Part shown: in pieces, positions 53,140 to 59,679 of the stretch | Layout: each line of letters opens with the position of its first letter | How positions within the stretch are numbered: position 1 is the stretch's first letter | Assembly: GCF_001027745.1 (NCBI RefSeq) | Contig: NZ_LECU01000001.1 | Location: 248,001-312,000 of the forward strand | From: Pedobacter sp. BMA | GTDB lineage: Bacteria > Bacteroidota > Bacteroidia > Sphingobacteriales > Sphingobacteriaceae | Reading direction: 5' to 3' | DNA: 64,000 nt | Translations under genes and position numbers: made by a program | Notes under the pieces: model-generated | Databases searched by the model: none | Told to the model about the DNA's origin: nothing | Seen by the model: the letters and a program-made list of their open reading frames with translations, nothing else

Positions 53140-54573
53140 CTAAAAGTAATCTTCCTGTGCCGTTTTCGAAAAAAGCTGTGGAGCAAAGTTTACTAAATAT
53201 AATTCTTTTTTTGCCCTGGTTACCGCAGTATAAAGCCATCTTAGAAAGTCAAGGTCAATCATCTCTTCTGTGAGGTAACCCTGATCTGTAAAAACGGCAT
53301 CCCATTGACCGCCCTGTGCTTTATGGCAGGTTACTGCATAAGCAAACTTAATCTGCAAAGCATTAAAGAAAGGATCTTGTTTAATGGCAAGCATCCTTTC
53401 CCGCTTATTGGAAATATGTTCGTAATCCTGGTTCAGTCCTTCGAAAAGCTTTTTATTCTGGTCATAAGGCAGATTGGCCGATTCCAGGCTCAGGGTATCC
53501 AGCATTACTTTGCAGCTGATTTGTCCTGCAGCCGGAAAATCCAGAAACTCCAGGGTGGCATCAGCGAATCGAAAACCATAACGTTCTTCTTCCCTGCGCA
53601 CCCTGATTACCTTTGCCATATCACCATTGGCAATGAATGCGGTTTCTTCATTTTCGGGGAGCCAAAAATAGTTATTTCTTACAACCATAATCTGATCTCC
53701 ACCGGTAAGTTCTTCTTCCCGGTACAGCAACCTTGATCTGATTTGCTGATTGTAAATATTGGCAGATTTATTGGAGCGACAAACTACCAGTGTATTTTCA
53801 ATTCCAAATTTCCGGTAAGCATATTCCAATCCTTCAACCAGCCTGGCACCGGCCATGTTGTAGATATCAGTATAGTTTTTTGTGAGGAATTTAGGTAACG
53901 GGTGTTCAGGATTTTTAATAATCTGGTTTCTTAACATGGTTGCATTGGCCAAAATCCCCGATTTCTTTTCCTGACGGACAACTTCCTTCAATTCTACCGA
54001 GGTGATGCTGAGTGAGAACTTATCTTTTAAATATTGCTCATTAAGTGCCGGGCTATCCAGGCTACCTACCGGCGGCAGCTGGGCTGTGTCGCCTACAAAA
54101 AGCAGCAAACAATTTTTAGTATTGTACACGAACTCCAGCAGATCCATTAATATTGACGAGCCTGTTTCATTGTATTCATCAGAAATCATAGAAGCCTCAT
54201 CAATGATAAAGAGCGTATTTTCTGATAAGTTTGGGGCAAGCTGAAACTGCATTTCGGGTGAGGCTGCTGATCTTTTCCTGTAAATCCGTTTATGAATAGT
54301 TAAGCCTTTCCTATTGGCATACTGGCTCATTACTTTTGCCGCTCGACCAGTTGGCGCGAGTAGTTCACTTCGTAGATTAAACTTCAGCAATACCTTTACC
54401 AATGCTGCCACCGAGGTGGTTTTACCAGTACCGGCATAACCTTTTAATACAAAACAACGGTGCTCGTCTTCATCCTGCAAAAACCTCGACATGCGCTCGC
54501 AAAAAAGCAACTGTTCTTTGGTGGGTTTATGTTCGTAAGCATCTGCAATAAGTTGACTTTTATCTGTGTACAT
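53140..54573 (-). CDS. RecD-like SF1B helicase/ATPase
   Basis: 477 residues. Walker A LKGYAGTGKTTSVAALV (near 44-60), APTGRAAKVMS, Walker B LFIIDEASM, GDTAQLPPVG (motif III) and KFAYAVTCHKAQGGQWDAVF with LYTAVTRAKKELYLV (motifs V and VI, UvrD_C_2-like) place it near RecD2/Dda. It is the short form without the long N-terminal RecD2 extension. It should unwind DNA 5' to 3'. The DisA-like gene is 20 bases upstream on the same strand, suggesting an operon. Confidence 0.9.
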   Translation of the reverse strand: MYTDKSQLIADAYEHKPTKEQLLFCERMSRFLQDEDEHRCFVLKGYAGTGKTTSVAALVKVLLKFNLRSELLAPTGRAAKVMSQYANRKGLTIHKRIYRKRSAASPEMQFQLAPNLSENTLFIIDEASMISDEYNETGSSILMDLLEFVYNTKNCLLLFVGDTAQLPPVGSLDSPALNEQYLKDKFSLSITSVELKEVVRQEKKSGILANATMLRNQIIKNPEHPLPKFLTKNYTDIYNMAGARLVEGLEYAYRKFGIENTLVVCRSNKSANIYNQQIRSRLLYREEELTGGDQIMVVRNNYFWLPENEETAFIANGDMAKVIRVRREEERYGFRFADATLEFLDFPAAGQISCKVMLDTLSLESANLPYDQNKKLFEGLNQDYEHISNKRERMLAIKQDPFFNALQIKFAYAVTCHKAQGGQWDAVFTDQGYLTEEMIDLDFLRWLYTAVTRAKKELYLVNFAPQLFSKTAQEDYF

Positions 54574-54593
54574 CTGTTTTGTTTAAATCCTGG

Positions 54594-55733
54594 TTACAAT
54601 AGCAACGTTTCTATTCGGTGCGCCATTACCATATTCTGCTGTTTACTCCAGCTGAAAATGGTGAAGTGACCATCCTGGGAGGCCACCAAACCTATGGCCT
54701 GGGGCTGGTCGTTTACAAACTGTGCCACCGAGAAGTGCCTGGTACCACCGAGCTGCCCCGGATAAAGGATTTTATCTTCACCACCAACAATTGGTTCGGA
54801 GAACGCGATTTGCTCTACCGTTGGTTTACCTTTTGCCCTGCCGATTTTGGCGCCAAAGGCTACCAATTCAAAGTCCTCATTGATGATGGTTGCCCCGTCA
54901 ACAGCCGTCAATCCGGCAAGGTGCTCAACTTCCCGGCGCAAAGCACCTTGTGAAAAAATCTCTGTTTGATTGCCACTTTGTTTGGCAAGGTTGGCTAGTC
55001 CGCAAAACGGTGGTTCAACCAGATACTGGATAGGGTGAATGATGGAATCTTCCCATTTAACATCGCCTTTCGGAACGATAAGCAGTGCCCCGCCTCGTCC
55101 GTGGCTGCGCATCGATACCGAGAACTGAATCAATATGTTGATCGGGTCGTTCCAGCTGGCCAGAACTGTTAAATCCAGGAGTGCCTTTAAAATAGGCGGA
55201 CAATCGCGGTTGGTGCAGGAGGTATCATCAACAATCCTGATCTGTTCTCCCTTTAGCACGGCAACGTTGGTATATTTTCCAATGCCGTAAATCCTTCTGT
55301 GTTTAATTACAATGAGTCCGGGTTCAGACACATCTACAACAAAGCAAAAATTTGGAATGTTTAAAGTGGTTCCCCAGATATAGAGCTCTCCATCTTCTTC
55401 CCAAACGCCGAGATGGATTCCTGATCGCTCCACACCAGGCGCAATTTTGGTAAGCGTATTTGCATTCAAGGGCAATGGCCGGGCAAATTTCAAAGGCTTC
55501 GAAGTTTGTGAAGGCGGTAAAAATGCGACAGAAATGCGGGGTGAGTGCCCCTCTTCTTTGCGCAGGCTACTCCAAAACGCAACGTCGATGAGTGCTTCAA
55601 TAGTATGTTTATCGGGTTGAGTGGCCAAATCTACCTCACCTTGTGCCGCTGCATTTGCGTGTAGCTTAATAAAATGTTGCTCAATTTTAGCCGAAACAGT
55701 GTTTGCAGCTTTGTAGGTAGGCTTGTAACTCAT
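54594..55733 (-). CDS. DisA-N-like (DACNV-type) putative nucleotide-sensor protein
   Basis: 379 residues, cytosolic. The C-terminal domain (about 205-362) matches the diadenylate-cyclase fold: SMRSHGRGGALLIVP, AGLTAVDGATIINEDFELVAFG with the DGA motif (279-281), then GGTRHFSVAQFV, where the usual RHR reads R332-H333-F334, and IGLVASQDGHFTIFSW. The lost last Arg argues against normal c-di-AMP synthesis and fits the described sensor variants named DACNV. The N-terminal 200 residues match nothing I know. Probably cotranscribed with the RecD-like helicase downstream, hinting at DNA-state sensing. Confidence 0.65.
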   Translation of the reverse strand: MSYKPTYKAANTVSAKIEQHFIKLHANAAAQGEVDLATQPDKHTIEALIDVAFWSSLRKEEGHSPRISVAFLPPSQTSKPLKFARPLPLNANTLTKIAPGVERSGIHLGVWEEDGELYIWGTTLNIPNFCFVVDVSEPGLIVIKHRRIYGIGKYTNVAVLKGEQIRIVDDTSCTNRDCPPILKALLDLTVLASWNDPINILIQFSVSMRSHGRGGALLIVPKGDVKWEDSIIHPIQYLVEPPFCGLANLAKQSGNQTEIFSQGALRREVEHLAGLTAVDGATIINEDFELVAFGAKIGRAKGKPTVEQIAFSEPIVGGEDKILYPGQLGGTRHFSVAQFVNDQPQAIGLVASQDGHFTIFSWSKQQNMVMAHRIETLLL

Positions 55734-55862
55734 GTTTCGAATTTAAGCGGATTATTTTAATTTTCAGTTAAGCGAAAGGTTTGATTTTGGTAAAAATCTC
55801 CCTCCTACCTCCCGTTTATTTCTTTTGTTAATTTAGAGTGGCGGTTAATTCTTAAAAAACGC

Positions 55863-55870
55863 TATTTTTG
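55863..55870 (+). promoter_or_regulatory. TATTTTTG box five bases before the DUF3822 start
   Basis: Exact TAnnTTTG match; ATG follows at 55876. Transcription from it would start at about the start codon. Confidence 0.5.
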
Positions 55871-55875
55871 CTTCA

Positions 55876-56682
55876 ATGAGTAACAACAGCCTTTTATTAG
55901 TCGATCCGGATTTTAAAGCTGACGCAACAGACAACTGTCATTTATTATTAAAAATAACAAATGACAGCTTTTCTTACGCAGTGCTTAACAAGGATTCGGA
56001 AGAGATTAATTTAATTTTTGATAAACAAGGCTGTACTAATCTTGAACAGGATCTGAAAACCGCTTTCGAAACCGATCAGTTCTTATCCGGAAAGTATCTT
56101 AAGGTAAAAGCAGCCGTTCATACCTCAAACTTCATTTTTGTACCTGACGAATGGTTTGACGCCAAAAATATTTCGGTTTATTCTAAGTTTTTGGGAACTG
56201 ACAAAGAACTGCACACCATACCGCATGCTGAGCTGGGCTTCCACACGATTTATTCATTGAATCAAAAGATAGAAAACACGCTTCCTGAAAATACGGCGAT
56301 TTATCCGCAATCATCACCGTTACTGGCCCTCCACAAACATATTTCGGAAGATGGTTTGGTGATTGATTTTACCGCCAATTCATTTAATGTATTATTCATA
56401 AAAGGTGGAAAAATACATTTCCAGAACCACTACGAATCGGAAAGCCCTGAGGAATTTAATTACTTCTTGTTGCTGATCATAGAGCAGTTGGGCTTATCTG
56501 AAATTACGCTGGTATACCTTCAGGGAATTATCAATGAGGATGATGAATATTATAATACGCTTTTGAAATACTTTAATAACCTATATTTCTTTTTACCCGC
56601 GGGCACAAAAAACAGCGAGCTATTAGCTGATATGCCAAAACATTATTTCAGCGGATTACTGGCTTTGGATTTATGCGAATAA
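55876..56682 (+). CDS. DUF3822-family protein
   Basis: 268 residues, soluble, restricted to Bacteroidota as far as I know. The family pattern is visible: CHLLLKITNDSFSYAVLN early, FVPDEWFDAKNISVYSKFLG (92-111) in the middle, and GLVIDFTANSFNVLFIKGGKIHFQNHYESESPEEFNYFLLL (about 159-198), an actin/Hsp70-like (ASKHA) strand order. No enzymatic role is known. Its 3' end overlaps rsmD by 10 bases, a linkage kept in many relatives. Confidence 0.85.
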   Translation: MSNNSLLLVDPDFKADATDNCHLLLKITNDSFSYAVLNKDSEEINLIFDKQGCTNLEQDLKTAFETDQFLSGKYLKVKAAVHTSNFIFVPDEWFDAKNISVYSKFLGTDKELHTIPHAELGFHTIYSLNQKIENTLPENTAIYPQSSPLLALHKHISEDGLVIDFTANSFNVLFIKGGKIHFQNHYESESPEEFNYFLLLIIEQLGLSEITLVYLQGIINEDDEYYNTLLKYFNNLYFFLPAGTKNSELLADMPKHYFSGLLALDLCE

Positions 56683-57209
56683 TTGGAGGTACATTAAAAG
56701 GCATCCGTTTGCAACCGCCGGCAAATCTGCCGGTCCGCCCTACAACCGATATGGCTAAAGAGGCCCTGTTTAATATCCTGAATAATCGGTTTGATTTTGA
56801 AACCTGCACCGTTCTCGATTTATTCTGTGGAACGGGCAACCTGACGTTTGAATTTGCTTCGCGCCAGGCCGAAAAGATTGTAGCGGTAGACCTGGATTAT
56901 GGTTGTGTGAACTGGGTAAAAACCACTGCACAAAAACACGGGTTCGACCAGATAGAAGTTCGTAAAGGTGATGTTTTTAAATTGCTTAAGCAGATGACTG
57001 GCAATTATGACCTGATTTTTGCCGACCCTCCTTATAATATGCCAAACATTCCGCAGATTCCAGTGATGGTGAAAGAGCAGGGCTTACTAAAACCTGATGG
57101 ATTACTGGTGGTGGAACATCAGAGCAACATGAAACTGAATAGCCAGCCTGGTTACACAGAAACACGTAAGTATGGCAATTCATCATTTAGTTTTTTTGAA
57201 TACGTTTAA
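56673..57209 (+). CDS. rsmD: 16S rRNA (guanine-N2)-methyltransferase RsmD
   Basis: 178 residues of SAM-dependent methyltransferase. MRIIGGTLKGIRLQPP start, RPTTDMAKEALFNIL, the SAM-binding VLDLFCGTGNLTFEFASRQA (50-69), and the catalytic DPPYNMP of motif IV (about 116-122) are all RsmD landmarks. It methylates G966 of 16S rRNA during 30S assembly. It starts inside the last codons of the DUF3822 gene. Confidence 0.94.
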   Translation: MRIIGGTLKGIRLQPPANLPVRPTTDMAKEALFNILNNRFDFETCTVLDLFCGTGNLTFEFASRQAEKIVAVDLDYGCVNWVKTTAQKHGFDQIEVRKGDVFKLLKQMTGNYDLIFADPPYNMPNIPQIPVMVKEQGLLKPDGLLVVEHQSNMKLNSQPGYTETRKYGNSSFSFFEYV

Positions 57210-57214
57210 TTTTT

Positions 57215-57262
57215 AACGCAGATCGCTATTGCCGAAACAAATCCGGATACCGGCGAATCTGC
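57215..57262. repeat. Degenerate nested inverted repeat with CGCAGAT/ATCTGC arms
   Basis: GCAGAT (57218) pairs with ATCTGC (57257), and inside GCCG (57231) pairs with CGGC (57251). It resembles, in decayed form, the CCGCAGAT...ATCTGCGG palindrome at 33578. Weak; the shared core is short. Confidence 0.35.
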
Positions 57263-57284
57263 AAAATCTTTTTGAGATTTTTTT
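57263..57284 (+). terminator. AT-rich hairpin with T run after rsmD
   Basis: AAAATCT (57263) and AGATTTT (57275) with a 5-nt loop, followed by T residues. GC content is low, so strength is uncertain. Confidence 0.4.
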
Positions 57285-57291
57285 ATATTTG
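57284..57291 (+). promoter_or_regulatory. Candidate -7 box (TATATTTG) of coaD
   Basis: Exact TAnnTTTG match 18 bases before the ATG at 57310. Confidence 0.45.
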
Positions 57292-57309
57292 AAATATTCC
57301 TAATAACTG

Positions 57310-57771
57310 ATGAAAATAGCGTTATTTCCAGGTTCATTTGATCCGATCACCATTGCACATGTAAATATTCTGCAGCGTGCCACTCCCCTTTTTGATAAAA
57401 TTATAATTGGTATTGGATTGAACAGTTCGAAGCAAAACTTCCTGACAGCAGAACAGCGCCTGCAGATCTTAGAAACCGTTTTTAAAGGTTACGAGAACAT
57501 TGGTGTACAAACTTACGAAGGGCTGACTGTCGATTTTTGCAGAAAGATTAACGCTACTTACATGGTGAGGGGTATCCGCTCTGCTGCTGATTTTGAATAT
57601 GAAAGGGCAATTGCTCAGATTAATCAAACCATGATGCCGGAAGTGGAGACGATACTGCTGTTAAGTAAACCTGAATATTCGGCAATCAGCTCGACCATAG
57701 TTCGTGATATTTTGAGAAACCATGGCGATGTAAGTCCTTTTGTACCGCAAGAAGCCTTAAAATTCTTATAA
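57310..57771 (+). CDS. coaD: Phosphopantetheine adenylyltransferase
   Basis: 153 residues, normal length. FPGSFDPITIAHVNIL (6-21) carries the nucleotidyltransferase motif, here TIAH where TxGH is usual; ISSTIVRDIL (about 132-141) is the second signature, and GIRSAADFEYERAIAQIN is typical of CoaD. It makes dephospho-CoA from 4'-phosphopantetheine and ATP, the fourth step of CoA synthesis. The Gly-to-Ala change is small. Convergent with the NUDIX gene. Confidence 0.95.
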   Translation: MKIALFPGSFDPITIAHVNILQRATPLFDKIIIGIGLNSSKQNFLTAEQRLQILETVFKGYENIGVQTYEGLTVDFCRKINATYMVRGIRSAADFEYERAIAQINQTMMPEVETILLLSKPEYSAISSTIVRDILRNHGDVSPFVPQEALKFL

Positions 57772-57817
57772 ACCGGCCGAAGCATCAGCTAAACGACCGG
57801 TTATTATATTGCTTCAG

Positions 57818-58429
57818 CTATAATATACCTCCAGCCCTTAACACGTCCATAATCGACGGAAAGGTGTTTTTCACCACCGGACCAATGTGATTTCTATCTA
57901 ACCAAACGGCCTGGTCAATTCCTTCTTCTTTTTGGGGCACCAGTTTGGGCTCACCTTTAACTTTCATCTTGTACCAGTTGGTTTTCTTAATCACCATTTT
58001 TGAACCGATCGGATATACGTGATAGGTTTTGCAAAGTTTCTCCTCACGTCTGGCTACCTTAATACCACATTCTTCTTCCACTTCGCGAACAGCAGTTTCC
58101 TTCATGTTTTCACCCTCTTCGAGTTTCCCTTTAGGTAAATCCCACTTTTTATTTCTGAAAATAAAGAGATAATTACCATTTACACTCTCCACCAGGCCGC
58201 CTGCTGCCTTGATAATTTCACAGTTCTTTTTAAGCTTTCTAAAGGTTTCCTGTGGATTCTTAGTGAGAAAAATGTAGCTTTTTTTAGACCCGTTTTTCAA
58301 TTTTTTGTAAAATGTATGCAAATCAAAATCCTGAAATTCAAGCTGTTGAATTTTTTCTTTTTGTTCAGGCAAAACATCTGATATAAAGAGGGTGTTATCG
58401 TTAATATAAATTCTGTATTTTTGGGCCAT
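57818..58429 (-). CDS. NUDIX hydrolase
   Basis: 203 residues. The Nudix box GKLEEGENMKETAVREVEEECGI (about 113-135) is complete. An N-terminal part of about 75 residues (KYRIYINDNTLFISDVLPEQKEKIQQL) is shared with Bacteroidota relatives and not a common Nudix extension. It should hydrolyse a nucleoside diphosphate linked to another group; the substrate is unknown. Its ATG overlaps the pyrE ATG on the opposite strand by two bases (CATG at 58427-58430). Confidence 0.9.
   Translation of the reverse strand: MAQKYRIYINDNTLFISDVLPEQKEKIQQLEFQDFDLHTFYKKLKNGSKKSYIFLTKNPQETFRKLKKNCEIIKAAGGLVESVNGNYLFIFRNKKWDLPKGKLEEGENMKETAVREVEEECGIKVARREEKLCKTYHVYPIGSKMVIKKTNWYKMKVKGEPKLVPQKEEGIDQAVWLDRNHIGPVVKNTFPSIMDVLRAGGIL
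58416..58423 (+). promoter_or_regulatory. TATTTTTG box four bases before the pyrE start
   Basis: Exact TAnnTTTG match lying inside the first codons of the opposing NUDIX gene; pyrE ATG is at 58428. Transcription would start at or next to the A of ATG. Confidence 0.55.
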
Positions 58430-59087
58430 GTATAATAAAAGTGATATTGAATTAAAGGTAGCGGAATTTTTATTACAAATAAAGGCAATTAAATTACAAC
58501 CTAATAATCCTTTTACTTGGGCATCTGGTTGGAAGTCGCCAATTTATTGCGATAACCGCATTACCCTTTCCCATCCTCAGGTTAGAACTTACATCCGTCA
58601 GAAACTTGCACAGGCCATTCAGGAAGAGTTTGGTTCAGTTGATGTGATTGCTGGAGTTGCTACTGCGGGAATTCCTCAAGGCGTTTTAGTGGCACAGGAA
58701 TTAGGTTTACCTTTTATTTATGTAAGATCAAAAGCTAAAGAACATGGCACTGGCAGCTTAATTGAAGGCGAAGTGGTTGAAGGACAACGTGTAGTTGTAA
58801 TTGAAGACTTAATTTCTACCGGGAAGAGCAGTTTACAAGCGGTAGACGCATTACGGGCAGCAGGACTATCTGTAGCTGGTTTAGCTGCAATTTTTACATA
58901 CGGCTTCGAAAAAGCAGACGAGAACTTTTCTGCTGCGAAATGCAGGTATTTAACTTTATCAAATTATGGTGCTTTAATTGACTATGCTGCTGAGCACAGC
59001 ATCATTGCTAAAAGCGACATGGAACTATTAGGCAAATGGCGATTAAACCCATCGGAATGGGGTCAGGTAACCAGTTCTGAATCATAA
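58428..59087 (+). CDS. pyrE: Orotate phosphoribosyltransferase
   Basis: 219 residues. Conserved MYNKSDIELKVAEFLLQIKAIKLQPNNPFTWASGWKSPIYCDNR fixes the start at 58428, since the next in-frame Met lies far downstream. Substrate binding: VIAGVATAGIPQGVLVAQELG, and the PRPP loop VVVIEDLISTGKSSL (about 121-135). It makes OMP from orotate and PRPP in pyrimidine synthesis. Head to head with the NUDIX gene, with overlapping start codons. Confidence 0.96.
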   Translation: MYNKSDIELKVAEFLLQIKAIKLQPNNPFTWASGWKSPIYCDNRITLSHPQVRTYIRQKLAQAIQEEFGSVDVIAGVATAGIPQGVLVAQELGLPFIYVRSKAKEHGTGSLIEGEVVEGQRVVVIEDLISTGKSSLQAVDALRAAGLSVAGLAAIFTYGFEKADENFSAAKCRYLTLSNYGALIDYAAEHSIIAKSDMELLGKWRLNPSEWGQVTSSES

Positions 59088-59119
59088 GCCCGACTTTTTA
59101 AATCAACCTAACACATATA

Positions 59120-59518
59120 ATGACAATCATTGAGAGCGCTGTAGAAATTAATAAGCCCGTTGCTGAGGTTTATGCTTTCTTATCAAACATGAACAACCAT
59201 CAGCAACTGATGCCTGAAAATATCTACAACTGGGAATCTACAGAAGACGATGCGCGTTTCACCATTCAAAACATGGCAAAACTGGCAATCAAAATCTCCA
59301 GCCGCGTCGAAAACCAGGAGCTAACAGCAATCCCATCTGAAAAAGCACCATTTGATGTTGAACTGAAATGGACGCTTGCCGATAACGGAAATGGCACAAC
59401 AATAGCAAAACACATCATATCTGCCGATTTAAATATGATGATGAAAATGCTGGCATCCGGACCATTGCAAAAGCTGGTTGATCATCAGACAGAGAAACTA
59501 AAAGAAATACTAGGATAG
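59120..59518 (+). CDS. SRPBCC-fold protein (polyketide cyclase/START-like)
   Basis: 132 residues of helix-grip fold: EINKPVAEVYAFLSNMNNHQQLMPENIYNWE, then FDVELKWTLADNGNGTTIAKHIISADL and a C-terminal helix LQKLVDHQTEKLKEIL. The ligand is unknown. It lies 32 bases after pyrE on the same strand and ends in a terminator hairpin. Confidence 0.85.
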   Translation: MTIIESAVEINKPVAEVYAFLSNMNNHQQLMPENIYNWESTEDDARFTIQNMAKLAIKISSRVENQELTAIPSEKAPFDVELKWTLADNGNGTTIAKHIISADLNMMMKMLASGPLQKLVDHQTEKLKEILG

Positions 59519-59569
59519 AAGAAAAATTAATGGGTAATGATTTACCGGTTAATGAAACTTCAATACATC

Positions 59570-59604
59570 AAAGCATCTGCACTAAAGCGGCCGATGCTTT
59601 TTTT
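59570..59604 (+). terminator. Intrinsic terminator after the SRPBCC gene
   Basis: AAAGCATC (59570) and GATGCTTT (59593) around a 15-nt loop, ending in a run of T. It lies within the open frame upstream of the rhamnosidase signal peptide, which argues that this upstream part is not coding. Confidence 0.8.
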
Positions 59605-59679
59605 ATGCGTAAAAATATCGTTGATACTTATTTAGCGGCGTTTTATTTTAATACCTTAGTTTTTGATAACCATTGCACT

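Noticed and set aside
57771..57802. AACCGG...CCGGTT pair between coaD and the NUDIX gene as a terminator
   Set aside because: Six-base arms with a 20-nt loop and no T run on either side; too weak to annotate.
59530..59679. 50-codon in-frame extension upstream of the rhamnosidase signal peptide
   Set aside because: The stretch contains a strong terminator hairpin (59570-59604) and no signal peptide can be internal, so ATG 59680 is the start.
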